Assembly (NCBI RefSeq): GCF_001905465.1 | Contig: NZ_LISX01000007.1 | Coordinates: 134,891 to 198,890 of the forward strand | Source: Kitasatospora sp. CB01950 | GTDB lineage: Bacteria > Actinomycetota > Actinomycetes > Streptomycetales > Streptomycetaceae | DNA length: 64,000 nucleotides | Reading direction: 5' to 3' | Notes under the pieces: generated by a model | What the model was told of the DNA's origin: nothing | What the model saw: only the letters and a program-made list of their open reading frames with translations | Database searches by the model: none | Part shown: one piece after another, positions 1-10,980 of the stretch | Layout of the letters: each line of letters starts with the position of its first letter | Numbering within the stretch: the stretch's first letter is position 1 | Position numbers and translations under genes: made by a program

Positions 1-2
1 TC

Positions 3-680
3 GCCGTGACGACGGTGCAGCTGGCCATGGGCAACCGCGCCGACCTGCTGGTGCGGGGCGAGACGCCGGGCCGGTACGAGCTGCGGGCGGAGGGGGTGAG
101 CGGTCCGCTGATGACGGTGGAGGTCTCGGAGGAGTCCGTCGACCCGCCGATGCGACTGCCGTCCGCGCTGCCGCCGGGCCGGCCGCTCCTCGACGAGCGG
201 GACATCGCCAACCCCGACGCGGACCGCGAGGTGGTCCTCCACGTCGACCCGCAGGCCTTCGACGGGGCGTTCCCCAACGCCTTCCGAATGCTGGGCAGCC
301 ACGCCACGCCCGCAGCCGACCCCGGCGGCGACCTCGTCCACGACCCCGCCTACGGCCGCTTCGACCCCGAGTACGTCAACCACCGGCTGCGCCTGGGCAC
401 GGTCGAGCGGTGGACGGTGCGCACGGACGAGACCGTGCCCTCGCACGGCCACCCCTTCCACCTGCACACCAACCAGTTCCTCGTCACCCACCGCAACGGC
501 CAACGGCTGGACCCGCCGGTCTGGCACGACACCGTCGGCCTGGCCGGCGGCACGCCCGGCGGGTCCGTCACCTTCCTGGTCAAGTACCAGGACTTCACCG
601 GCCGCGCCCTCGCACACTGCCACCAACTGCACCACGAGGAGCTCGGCATGATGCAGCTCGTCGAGTTCGTCGAGGATTGA
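3..680 (+). CDS. Multicopper oxidase, C-terminal part (5' end outside window)
   Basis: The gene enters from the left edge, so only about 225 residues are visible and the true start is not in the window. Multicopper oxidases couple one-electron substrate oxidation to reduction of O2 to water using a type 1 copper and a trinuclear copper cluster. The visible part contains the last cupredoxin domain. HPFHLHTNQF (about residue 150 of the visible part) supplies copper ligands, and HCHQLHHEELGMM near the C terminus is the HCHxxxHxxxxM signature that links the type 1 and type 3 sites. Substrate (metal, phenol, bilirubin-like) cannot be told from this part. It converges on the SDR gene with only 13 bp between the two stops. 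The family call is secure; the role is open. Confidence 0.93.
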   Translation, partial: AVTTVQLAMGNRADLLVRGETPGRYELRAEGVSGPLMTVEVSEESVDPPMRLPSALPPGRPLLDERDIANPDADREVVLHVDPQAFDGAFPNAFRMLGSHATPAADPGGDLVHDPAYGRFDPEYVNHRLRLGTVERWTVRTDETVPSHGHPFHLHTNQFLVTHRNGQRLDPPVWHDTVGLAGGTPGGSVTFLVKYQDFTGRALAHCHQLHHEELGMMQLVEFVED

Positions 681-693
681 ACTCCCTTGTGCG

Positions 694-1422
694 CTACCGC
701 TGTTCGAAGTAGAAGCTGCGGATGAAGCAGTCCCGGGGCTGACCGATCGCGAACAGCACGCAGTCGGTGACGGACTGGGCGGTGAGCACGTCGTCTGCGG
801 TGCGGGAGGCGGCGTCCCACTCGGGGGCGAGCGGGTCGCCGTCGTCGAAGTCCGGCGGGTAGAGCGCGATCACCCGGATGCCCTCGGGGCGCAGCCGGGC
901 GGAGAGCACGTCGGAGAAGCCGGACTGGGCGGCCTTCGCCGCGTAGTAGGCGGGGTGCGAGGCGGAGCGGTGGTTGCGCAGTTCGCCGACCGAGGAGACC
1001 AGGTTGACCACGTCGGCGGCGACCGAGGCGCGCAGCAGCGGCAGCAGGTGACGGGTGACCAGGACGGTGCCGGTGCCGCCGGAGGCGATGGTGTCGGCGA
1101 TCGCCTCGTCGTCGGCGTCCAGCAGGTCGGCGCCGTGCAGGTAGCGGGCGCCGTTGTTGACGAGCACGTCGACCCGGTCGGTGCGGGCGGCGACCTCGGC
1201 GGCGAACGCCCGGACGGACGCGGGGTCGGAGATGTTGCAGGCCAGGCCCTCCGCCGCGGCCCCGCTGTCGGCGGTGATCTCCTCGGCCGTCCGCCGGGCC
1301 GCGTCCAGCCCGCGCGCCGACACCAGTACCCGCGCCCCCAGCCGCCCGGCCCGGATCGCGAGCGCGCGGCCGGTGCCGCGGCCCGCGCCGGTGATGACCA
1401 TGGTGCGTCCGGTGAGATCCAT
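694..1422 (-). CDS. SDR-family NAD(P)-dependent oxidoreductase
   Basis: This is a 242-residue classical short-chain dehydrogenase/reductase with a Rossmann fold. TGAGRGTG (residues 11-18) is the TGxxxGxG cofactor loop. S143/S144, Y159 and K163 form the catalytic Ser-Tyr-Lys set (YxxxK). The usual NNAG motif is altered to NNGAR at residues 89-93, a deviation that can still keep structure. Substrate is not predictable. The C terminus (about residues 226-242) contains an unusual aromatic stretch, CFIRSFYFEQR. The ATG at 1422 is preceded by an AGGGTAGG-like ribosome-binding site. The gene is divergent from the zinc-ribbon gene, and the shared 60-bp interval carries a palindrome that could bind a regulator. 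Confidence 0.9.
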   Translation of the reverse strand: MDLTGRTMVITGAGRGTGRALAIRAGRLGARVLVSARGLDAARRTAEEITADSGAAAEGLACNISDPASVRAFAAEVAARTDRVDVLVNNGARYLHGADLLDADDEAIADTIASGGTGTVLVTRHLLPLLRASVAADVVNLVSSVGELRNHRSASHPAYYAAKAAQSGFSDVLSARLRPEGIRVIALYPPDFDDGDPLAPEWDAASRTADDVLTAQSVTDCVLFAIGQPRDCFIRSFYFEQR

Positions 1423-1441
1423 GGACCTACCCTTCGTTCAC

Positions 1442-1461
1442 TGTCCTTTGTCGTGAGGACA
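1442..1461. promoter_or_regulatory. Palindrome in divergent SDR / zinc-ribbon promoter region
   Basis: A perfect 6-8-6 inverted repeat, TGTCCT (1442-1447) and AGGACA (1456-1461), lies between the divergent starts at 1422 and about 1484. Its size fits a TetR- or MarR-type dimeric operator. No regulator gene is adjacent in the window, so the binding protein is unknown. Confidence 0.4.
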
Positions 1462-1483
1462 ATATGACCATCGACCGGAAGGG

Positions 1484-1996
1484 GTGGGCGAAGTGGCCGC
1501 GTGGGGCGTGACGTTCACGGTGGTGTGCGACGACTGCGGCGCCGAGGCGAGGCAGGACGTCGGGCAGAAGCTGCGGGACGGACGGCTCCACTGGGACTCG
1601 GAGTTCCACTGCCCGGCCTGCGGGGCGTCGGCGTGCCTGGGGTTCGGCGTCGACGAGACGCCCGACTGGGTGCGCGACCGACTGATCGCCCGGCACGGGA
1701 CGGCCCGGCTGCGGCTGGCCGATCCGGCGGCAGGACGGGTCGCGGTGCTGAAGACCGTACGCGGGGCGTGGGACGTGACGCTGTCCCGAGCCTGCGTGCT
1801 GGCCGGGCAGTTGGCCGGCGAGGGCCTGGCCGGGACGCTGCCCGAGGTCACCTGGCTGCGCGAGCGGCTGGCGGCGGGCGGGGTGCAGGCCGACGTGGTG
1901 GCCGGGGTGCAGGCCGACGTGGTGGCTGAGGTGCCGGCCGAGGCCTGTGCGGCGGTCAGTCCGTGGGATCGGCCGATCGGTGGCGGGCGCGGCTGA
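1484..1996 (+). CDS. Hypothetical zinc-ribbon-like protein with 24-bp tandem repeat
   Basis: A 170-residue protein of unrecognised family. Near the N terminus CDDC and CPAC, about 25 residues apart, form a four-cysteine zinc-ribbon-like pair. The rest is Ala/Leu/Arg-rich and probably helical. The C-terminal third contains GVQADVVA twice in a row, encoded by a 24-bp tandem duplication, and then degenerates into an Ala/Gly tail. The last 41 bp overlap the 3' end of the convergent membrane-protein gene. The GTG at 1484 sits almost on top of the GGAAGG sequence. A GTG at 1493, nine bases downstream, has better ribosome-binding-site spacing and may be the true start. Function unknown. Confidence 0.6.
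   Translation: MGEVAAWGVTFTVVCDDCGAEARQDVGQKLRDGRLHWDSEFHCPACGASACLGFGVDETPDWVRDRLIARHGTARLRLADPAAGRVAVLKTVRGAWDVTLSRACVLAGQLAGEGLAGTLPEVTWLRERLAAGGVQADVVAGVQADVVAEVPAEACAAVSPWDRPIGGGRG
1880..1927 (+). repeat. 24-bp perfect-type tandem duplication inside a CDS
   Basis: Two adjacent 24-bp copies (1880-1903 and 1904-1927), differing only at the last base, encode the repeated GVQADVVA. The unit length keeps the frame, so copy-number changes would lengthen or shorten the protein by 8 residues. Confidence 0.85.
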
Positions 1997-3284
1997 ACTG
2001 GCCGGTGCCGACCCGGGCGGCGAGGGTGTCGTCGGGGCCGGACAGCAGCGAGCCGTAGCCGGTGGCGGCCCACAGGCTGCGCTCGGCGGGGACTTCGAAG
2101 TACGGGACGGTGCGGCCCTGTTCGCGGACGGCGAGGGCCTCGGGGGCGCGGCGGGCGCGCAGCGCCCGGAGGCAGTCCGGGCAGGCGGCGACGTCGACGC
2201 GGTCGCGGCGGCCGAGCGGCCGCCAGCTGGTGCGGGCGCCGGCGGTGCCGTGGCGGGGGTCGAAGAAGCAGAGCGGCAGCGCCGGTCCGGTGGCGAGCGC
2301 GGCGCGGCCTTCGGCGGCGAGCGCGAGCACGCCCGCCAGGTCGGCGAGGTCGGTCGCGCCGTCCAGCACCCGGCCGGCCGCGTCGTAGGCGTCCAGGGCG
2401 CGGGCCAGGCCGGGGGTGGTGGTGCCGTCGGCGCCGTTCACGGCCTCGCCGAGGGCGAGCACCTCGGCGGCGGCCCGGCGGCGCAGCCCGGCCTCGTCGG
2501 CGGCCCGGTCGGCGGCGAACACCACGGCCGGGAGGGCGAACGCGGCGTCCCGGCGGGACGAGCGGCGGCGGCGCACCAGGAGGAGGCCGCCGGCGAGGAC
2601 GACCACCACCACCGCCACCGCAACGACCGTCGGGGTGTGGGAACTACCGCCGAAGGAAGGCGAGTTGGGCTCGGGGGTGTGCGGGCGGGCCGCATACTCG
2701 CGGTCCAGTCGCTCGCTCTCGGCCTGGTAGACCTCGGTGCCCTTTCCGGTGCCGATCAGCTCGACGGCCCGGCCGACCCGGGCGGCCAGGCCGGCGTCCT
2801 TCAGTTCCTTGACCATGGCGACGGCGTTGGCGGAGTCGCGGACCTGGTGGGTGTCGGTCGGCCATTCGGTGCCGATCAGCCAGGTGCCGTAGGTGTCGTT
2901 GGTGAGCAGGATCAGCTGCGGCAGGCCGAGGCGTTCGTTGACCACGGCGGCCAGCGACTTGGGGTCGCCGTCGAACGCGTCGCCCTTGGTCAGCGGCACC
3001 AGCACCACCTTGATCGGCAGGCCGGTCGCGGCGATCCGGTCGGCGATCTCCTTCTGCTGGGCGGCGGTGACGGCGGCGGCGAACGCCGGATCGACGTAGA
3101 TCGGGCCGGTGCGCAGCGCGTCCACGACAGTGGTGACCGACCCGCCGGCCGGGGTGCTGTCGGCGCGGGCCGGGCCGCCGGTGCCGAGCAGCAGCACCAT
3201 GCCGAGCAGCAGGGCGGCCGACAGGGCGGCGGCGTACGGGCGTCGGACGGTCTGGCGTCGGACGGTCGGGCGGTCACTGGACAC
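1956..3284 (-). CDS. Membrane protein of unknown function, smaller member of a paralogous pair
   Basis: A 442-residue predicted membrane protein. It has an N-terminal hydrophobic signal/anchor (about 18-41), an extracytoplasmic alpha/beta region (about 50-180) starting VVDALRTGPIYVDP, and a second membrane helix at about 219-237 followed by RRRR (positive-inside). The cytoplasmic part (about 240-442) contains a CFFDPRHG segment and a CPDC pair that could bind metal. The extracytoplasmic region resembles the TPM-type fold by pattern only, which is tentative. The gene upstream encodes a larger relative with the same order of parts and a matching CRLNPLHG...CPGC cytoplasmic region. The start here overlaps that gene's 3' end by 11 bp, so the two are co-transcribed and probably translationally coupled. 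Function unknown. Confidence 0.72.
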   Translation of the reverse strand: MSSDRPTVRRQTVRRPYAAALSAALLLGMVLLLGTGGPARADSTPAGGSVTTVVDALRTGPIYVDPAFAAAVTAAQQKEIADRIAATGLPIKVVLVPLTKGDAFDGDPKSLAAVVNERLGLPQLILLTNDTYGTWLIGTEWPTDTHQVRDSANAVAMVKELKDAGLAARVGRAVELIGTGKGTEVYQAESERLDREYAARPHTPEPNSPSFGGSSHTPTVVAVAVVVVVLAGGLLLVRRRRSSRRDAAFALPAVVFAADRAADEAGLRRRAAAEVLALGEAVNGADGTTTPGLARALDAYDAAGRVLDGATDLADLAGVLALAAEGRAALATGPALPLCFFDPRHGTAGARTSWRPLGRRDRVDVAACPDCLRALRARRAPEALAVREQGRTVPYFEVPAERSLWAATGYGSLLSGPDDTLAARVGTGQFSRARHRSADPTD

Positions 3285-5586
3285 TGGCGGACTCCCTGGC
3301 CCTGAGGACGAGCTGATCGAGGCCTTCGCGGGCGGCGGGCAGGATCGGCCCGGCCTGGTCCCAGACGGTGTGCCCGGTATGCCCGGTGCGGCCGTTCGGC
3401 GCGGGCAGGCGCAGCGTCCGGTCGTCGACGACGCGCCGGCGGACGGCGGGATCGGCGTCGCGGCGGTGGGCGCCGGCGTCTCGGACGGCGTCCCGGCAGC
3501 CGGGGCAGAGCTGCGCGGAGTTCGGGCCGATGCCGAGGCGGGCGAACCAGGTCGGCACCCGGCCGCCGGTGGCCTCGCCGTGCAGCGGGTTGAGTCGGCA
3601 GACGGTCAGCGGGAGGTTGCCGCGCAGCGCGGCCAGCCCGCCCTGGGCGAGCACCACGACGGCGGCCGTCCGGCCGACCCCGTCCGCGCCGTCCGTGGCA
3701 CCGGTGGCGCCGGTGGCGCTGGTGGTGTCACCGGTGTCGTCGGCGAGCAGTTGCGCGGCGTCCAGGCAGTCCCAGGCGCGGGCCCGGCCGGGTGCGTCCG
3801 GTGCGGCGGCGGCGAGCTGGGCGGCGAGGGCGCGGACGTCCTCCTCGGCCCAGCTGCGCAGCTGTCGCAGGGTCGGCCTGGGGCTGCTGTGCCGGGCCCT
3901 GAGCGGGGGCGCCGAGGACGCGGCGGCGGTCGGGTCGGCGGCCCGGGCCCGGCGGCGGAGCAGGGCGCGGACGACCGCGACGGCGGCCCGGGCGAGCAGC
4001 AGCACCGCGCCGAGCAGCAGGGCGCCGAGCACCAGGCCGCCCCCGAAGTCGCCGCTGAACAGCGGTGGCAGCCGGTTGTCGCGCAGCGGCGGCAGGGTGA
4101 TCTCGGTGGGGACGGGGTCGTCACCGGGGCGCGGCTCGGCGGCGGCGACGGCGTCCAGCACCTGGTGGAGGCGCGGCACCGTCCTCAGGTCCGCGGACGA
4201 CCCGTACGGGTAGCGGATGTTCGGGTCCAGTCGGGCGAAGCGGCTTTCGGTGTCGCGGTCGGTGCCGAAGCTGCGCAGTTCGAAGCCGCCGAGCGTCGGG
4301 TCGACCAGGATGTAGACGCCGTTCCGCCCGGTGCGGGCGCGGATCAGCGAGAGCAGCAGCCGGTCGTCGTGGGCGGTCTCGTCGGCGCTGGTGGACGCGG
4401 TGACCACCACGTGGACGGGGCCCTTGGGGGCGAGTTCGGCGATCCGCTGCCGGAGGGCGGGCAGGTCGGCGGCGGGCAGCGCGTCGGGCGTGGACGGGTC
4501 CTGGTAGATCGGCCCGGCGGCGAGCCCGGCGACGACCTCGTCCACCCGGGCGTCCAGGTCGGCCTGGGTGACGGTCAGGTTCGGGCTGTCCTGGGTCTGC
4601 GGGTAGACGGCGGGCGCGGCGAGCACCACGCCGGCCACGACGGCGGCCGCCGCCAGCAGGGCGCCCGTCAGCACGCCGCGGTGGCGGCGGGCCCGGACGG
4701 CAGCTGCGTCCTTCGCGGCCGCGGGTTTTGCAGCCGCAGGTTTTGCGCGGTCGGCCTTCCCGGGCTTGGCGAGGTCGGTCTTCCGCGGCCCGGCGCCCTT
4801 CGGCTCCGGGGTGGTGTACGGCGTGTCGTAGCGGCGGGAGAGGCGGAAGCCGAGGGCGAGCACCAGGCCGGGGAGCAGCACCACGGCGATGCCGAGGACC
4901 AGGTTCTGGTTCTGCCGGTCGGTGGCCCCGATGTACTGGGTGGGCCGGTCCATGTCGCGGTAGCGGGCGGCCAGTTCCTCGGCCTTGGCGGCGGCCTTCT
5001 CGTTGCCGAGGGCCACGGCGTCGACGAACTTCTCGAACCCGGCGAGCGGGCCGGCCCCGTACGGGGTGTCGTACAACGCGACCCGGGCGGCGTCCGCCGT
5101 GGGGAGGTCGAAGCCGAACGCGGAGGCGTTGACGAAGCCGTACTCGTTGATCAGTACGTACAGGCCGTTCTCGCCGAGCCGGTCGTGGACCAGGGCGAGC
5201 AGTTCGGGCTCCTTGGTCTCGGGCACCGCCAGCACGTAGGTGGGGACGCCGGTGCGCCGGGCGAGTTCGGCGATCCGCGGGGTGAGCGAGCGCGGCAGTT
5301 CGCGCGGCCGGGCGGCGGAGACGTACACCGGGTTCTTGCGCAGTTCGTCGGCCAGCCGGTCGATCCGCGTCCGGCTGTCGGCGGCGGCGCCCGGTGCGGC
5401 ACTCGGTACGGGGGCCGGGTCGGCGGCGGCGAGGGTGGCTCCGGTGACGGTGACGGTGACGGTGCCGAGCAGGAGCAGCAGCAGGGCGGCGAGTGCGGCA
5501 CCGGCTGTCCGGGCCGCCCACGGCATCCGTATTCGCGTCCGTGCCCGTACCCGCATCGGTGCCCTCCCGTGGTTCCGGCCCGTCAC
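3274..5586 (-). CDS. Membrane protein of unknown function with duplicated extracytoplasmic module
   Basis: A 770-residue predicted membrane protein, the longer partner of the pair. After an N-terminal hydrophobic segment it has an extracytoplasmic module (about 55-215, with LADELRKNPVYVS and GLYVLINEYG) and a membrane helix (about 232-252). An Ala/Lys-rich cytoplasmic linker, another membrane helix (about 308-332) and a second copy of the module follow (about 345-500, with VVAGLAAGPIYQDP and GVYILVDPTLG). Last come a further helix (about 522-546) and a cytoplasmic tail with CRLNPLHG and CPGC. The duplication is visible by eye from the shared P-[VI]-Y and [GN]-x-Y-x-L-[IV] patterns. The gene is the first of a two-gene operon. 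Its role is unknown; a sensor or envelope-maintenance function would fit the topology but is inference. Confidence 0.72.
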   Translation of the reverse strand: MTGRNHGRAPMRVRARTRIRMPWAARTAGAALAALLLLLLGTVTVTVTGATLAAADPAPVPSAAPGAAADSRTRIDRLADELRKNPVYVSAARPRELPRSLTPRIAELARRTGVPTYVLAVPETKEPELLALVHDRLGENGLYVLINEYGFVNASAFGFDLPTADAARVALYDTPYGAGPLAGFEKFVDAVALGNEKAAAKAEELAARYRDMDRPTQYIGATDRQNQNLVLGIAVVLLPGLVLALGFRLSRRYDTPYTTPEPKGAGPRKTDLAKPGKADRAKPAAAKPAAAKDAAAVRARRHRGVLTGALLAAAAVVAGVVLAAPAVYPQTQDSPNLTVTQADLDARVDEVVAGLAAGPIYQDPSTPDALPAADLPALRQRIAELAPKGPVHVVVTASTSADETAHDDRLLLSLIRARTGRNGVYILVDPTLGGFELRSFGTDRDTESRFARLDPNIRYPYGSSADLRTVPRLHQVLDAVAAAEPRPGDDPVPTEITLPPLRDNRLPPLFSGDFGGGLVLGALLLGAVLLLARAAVAVVRALLRRRARAADPTAAASSAPPLRARHSSPRPTLRQLRSWAEEDVRALAAQLAAAAPDAPGRARAWDCLDAAQLLADDTGDTTSATGATGATDGADGVGRTAAVVVLAQGGLAALRGNLPLTVCRLNPLHGEATGGRVPTWFARLGIGPNSAQLCPGCRDAVRDAGAHRRDADPAVRRRVVDDRTLRLPAPNGRTGHTGHTVWDQAGPILPAAREGLDQLVLRARESASVQ

Positions 5587-5704
5587 TTTACCTGCGCTTG
5601 AAAGGGGCGAGCCGTAGCACCCTGCCGGTTTCGGGTCTGGCGGGGTGGTTGGATCGGGGCGGCGGTGTCGCCACGGGCGCCGCCGGACGGAGGGACGAGG
5701 AGCG

Positions 5705-8155
<2,451 letters not shown>

Positions 8156-8228
8156 CAGCGCGATATCCCCACGACACGGCCCCCGGCACACCGGCACAAT
8201 GACGGCCGACCCGAACGGAAGGACGAGG

Positions 8229-10532
8229 ATGGGGCTGTCGCCGGACGCACTGGACGCCGTGGCGTGGGGAGAATTGACCACCGGGGATGCACCCGCCGAA
8301 ACCGTGGCGGACACCCTGCGCCGCCTGGCACTGGCGGGGGCAGCCGCGACGGACGAGGACTGCAGGCCGCTGTACTGCCTGTTTCCCCGGGAGTCGCAGC
8401 AACCTCCTTCCGCCACTCCGGTCGCCGTGCCGTTCCTGCTCGCCCTGGCGTCCGACCCGGCGATGGGCGCCCGCCTCACCTTGATCGGCATCCTGGTCGA
8501 CCTGCTGGAGTTGCCCGGTCTCCTGGCGCAGAACCGGCCGGCCGTGCTGTCGCTGCTCACCGACCCGGACCCGGCGGTCCGGCGCGCGGCGGCCCCGCTG
8601 GCGCACACGGCCGGGGCACTGCTGGAGCGCTGGCGGGACGAGACCGACCGGTCGGTGCGGTTCGAGTTGCTGAACCAGTGGCACGAGGACGAGGACGTCG
8701 AGGCCGCCGCTGTCGTGGCGGATGCCCTGGCCGGCGACGACCCGGCGCTGTACGTCGCGGCTGTGCTCGCCTCCACCGACCGCGATCTGCCGGCCCGGCA
8801 CTTCGAACGCCTGATCACCGTCCTGACCGATCCGGCACTGCGCCCGCGCTTCGCCGACATCTGGTACCTCCCGGGCATCGACGAGGCGTGCGGGCGCGAG
8901 CACCTGATCGAGCGGGTGTTCTGGGTGTTCTGGAGGTCGATGCAGCGCCCCGACCTGGAAATCGCTTTCCCGCTACGCCTGTTGACCGCTGCCGAGCAGA
9001 GCGGCGACACCCCCCTGTGCCGAACGGCGTTGGACCTCGCCTGGTCCACGCTCACCCGGCGGCACGCCACAGACCCCGCACTGCTGCCGGCCGTCGGCCC
9101 GCTGCTCGACCACCCTTCCCCCGCCGTCCGTCAGCGCGCCGCCAATCTCCTCGCCGGCCTCGGCCCCGCCGCCGCCCCCTACGCCGACCGCCTGGCCGCG
9201 CTGCTGGACGACGACGGCGCGGACCCGTATCTGAACGGAACGGTCGGCGAGCTCGCCCGCTGGGCGCTGCTTCGGATCGGCGACCCGCGCGGGCTCCCGG
9301 GACTGGCCGAGCGGTTGCGCCGGCAGAAGGAGGAGGACTGGGCGCAGACGAACGACCTCTCCGGGCCACGCCGCCCGGAGATCGTCCACGTGCTCGCCCC
9401 GCTCCGGGCACACGCGGAGGTCCTGCTGCCCGAACTGCGCGAAGCGCTCCGCCGGTCGGACCCGCGCGGCGCAGCCCGCGGTCTCCTCGATGCCCTGGCG
9501 GCCTGGGGCCCGGACGCCGCGCCGGCCGCACCGGACGTGCTGCCGCTGCTCCACGACTCCTTCACGGCACACCACGCGATGAACGTCCTGGAGGCGATCG
9601 GCCCGGCCGCCGCACCACTCGTCCGCGGCCTCCGCCTGCCGGACGACGAGCACCGACGCCGGCTCGAATGGATCGCCGAACCCGGCCCGACGATCCACCG
9701 ATCCGCCGACCAGCTCCGCCGTCTCGTGGCCACCACCGACTACAGCCTCCGCATCGACGCCGCAGCCGCCCTCTGGGAACTCACCGGCCGGCCCGGACCG
9801 AGTGTGGCCGCCGTGACGGAGTACATCCTCCCGATCACCGGCGCCGAACCCAACTACTACCTGTTCGACCTGGCCCTCCGCACGGTGATCCGCATCGGCG
9901 CCATGAACCCGGCGATCCGTTCCGCCCTGCTGGCGGCCCGCCGCTCCGGCCTCCGCCTGTCCGGCAAACCCGGCTACGAGGCGATCCTCGAGGACGAAGC
10001 CCGCCGCGCCCTGATCGACCAGGCCCTCGCCTGCCCGGATGTCGACGCCTCGGCCGAAGGGGAACCGATGGACGTACGGGTGCGCACCGGTCGGGGCGGG
10101 GACGCCGGCGCGTTGGTGCGGTTGGCCGGGCAGGTGGAGCAGTGGTTCGGGGCGATGGTGGACGATCCCGGGTTCCACGAGGCGGTGGCGCGTCAACTGG
10201 CGCGCGGGACGGCCCTGGTGGCCGTGGCCGGGGAGCGGGTGGTGGGCGGGCTGCTGGTCGGGCGGCGGCCGCCGGTGTGCCACCTGCACTGGCTGGTGGT
10301 GGACGAGGACGTCCGGGGGCTGGGGGTCGGGCGGGCGCTGGTGGCGGAGGCGTTGGCGCGCTGCGCGGACGGGGTGGAGACCGTCGAGGTGGTGACATTC
10401 GGCGCGGACCACCCGGGGGCGGTGGTCAGTGGCGCGCGGGTGTTCTACGAGCGGCTCGGGTTCCTCCCCGCCGAGGCCGCCGAGCCGGGGCCGGAGGGCG
10501 GCTCGCGCCAGGTGTACCGGCGACTGCCCTGA
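8229..10532 (+). CDS. HEAT-repeat protein fused to a C-terminal GNAT acetyltransferase
   Basis: A 767-residue protein in one uninterrupted frame. Residues 1 to about 610 are alpha-helical HEAT-like repeats rich in Ala/Leu/Arg (examples PSPAVRQRAANLLAGLGPAAAPYA and PDAAPAAPDVLPLLHD). Such solenoids mediate protein interaction. From about residue 614 a GNAT N-acetyltransferase follows, with a VDEDVRGLGVGRALVAEAL acetyl-CoA loop and the VFYERLGF motif. The ATG at 8229 is chosen because GGAAGGA lies five bases upstream; an in-frame ATG at 8199 lacks a ribosome-binding site. At the junction the codon style changes from C-ending to G-ending, and an internal ATG at 10068 has its own GAAGGGGA. The GNAT part may thus be a recently fused gene or may also be translated alone. 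It ends 7 bp before the convergent HxlR gene. Confidence 0.82.
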   Translation: MGLSPDALDAVAWGELTTGDAPAETVADTLRRLALAGAAATDEDCRPLYCLFPRESQQPPSATPVAVPFLLALASDPAMGARLTLIGILVDLLELPGLLAQNRPAVLSLLTDPDPAVRRAAAPLAHTAGALLERWRDETDRSVRFELLNQWHEDEDVEAAAVVADALAGDDPALYVAAVLASTDRDLPARHFERLITVLTDPALRPRFADIWYLPGIDEACGREHLIERVFWVFWRSMQRPDLEIAFPLRLLTAAEQSGDTPLCRTALDLAWSTLTRRHATDPALLPAVGPLLDHPSPAVRQRAANLLAGLGPAAAPYADRLAALLDDDGADPYLNGTVGELARWALLRIGDPRGLPGLAERLRRQKEEDWAQTNDLSGPRRPEIVHVLAPLRAHAEVLLPELREALRRSDPRGAARGLLDALAAWGPDAAPAAPDVLPLLHDSFTAHHAMNVLEAIGPAAAPLVRGLRLPDDEHRRRLEWIAEPGPTIHRSADQLRRLVATTDYSLRIDAAAALWELTGRPGPSVAAVTEYILPITGAEPNYYLFDLALRTVIRIGAMNPAIRSALLAARRSGLRLSGKPGYEAILEDEARRALIDQALACPDVDASAEGEPMDVRVRTGRGGDAGALVRLAGQVEQWFGAMVDDPGFHEAVARQLARGTALVAVAGERVVGGLLVGRRPPVCHLHWLVVDEDVRGLGVGRALVAEALARCADGVETVEVVTFGADHPGAVVSGARVFYERLGFLPAEAAEPGPEGGSRQVYRRLP

Positions 10533-10539
10533 CGTCCCG

Positions 10540-10872
10540 TCAATTCGCCTGGTGCTCGCGGGCCCAGGCGCAGGCGGTGTCCAGGACGCCGATCAGCGAA
10601 CGGCCGGTCCCGGTCAGGGCGTACTCGACGTGCGGCGGGTTGCCGCCGTGGTCGGTGCGGGTCAGCCAGCGGTCGCGTTCCATCGCGCGCAGGGTCTCGG
10701 TGAGCACCTTCGCGTTGACGCCGCGCAGCCGGGCCTTGAGTGCGGTGAACCGGTGCGGCCCGTCCTCCAGGCAGCGCAGCACCGCGCCGGACCACTTGTC
10801 GCCGACCCTCAGCGGTGGACGGTCCGCGCACTCCCGGAGGTCGAACACGCCGGCTTCGTCAAAGGTGGCCAT
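10540..10872 (-). CDS. HxlR-family winged-helix transcriptional regulator
   Basis: A 110-residue HxlR-type regulator. The core reads VGDKWSGAVLRCLEDGPHRFTALKARLRGVNAKVLTETLRAMERDRWLTR, with the winged helix at about residues 22-75 and the family pattern of a beta wing followed by YALTGTGRSL. HxlR proteins commonly sense reactive aldehydes, quinones or redox stress and repress a divergent oxidoreductase. Here the divergent neighbour is an NmrA-like NAD(P)-binding protein, with 108 bp between the starts, which fits that arrangement. A Cys lies in the C-terminal helix (DTACAWAREH), and C15 and C34 could be redox-active; this is inference. Confidence 0.92.
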   Translation of the reverse strand: MATFDEAGVFDLRECADRPPLRVGDKWSGAVLRCLEDGPHRFTALKARLRGVNAKVLTETLRAMERDRWLTRTDHGGNPPHVEYALTGTGRSLIGVLDTACAWAREHQAN

Positions 10873-10980
10873 GCGTACGACGATAACCGCACCTCGTCCC
10901 CGGTTCCGTTGCAGTAACCGGGGGTGCCCGCCCTACCGTCGGCGACGACACGGAAAGCAGCGGGGCACCGAGGAGGAGCC

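Noticed and set aside
3109-5601. 830-codon plus-strand frame opposite the larger membrane-protein gene
   Set aside because: Low-complexity Gly/Arg/Val translation with no domain; the minus-strand frame has signal, membrane helices and a paralogue.
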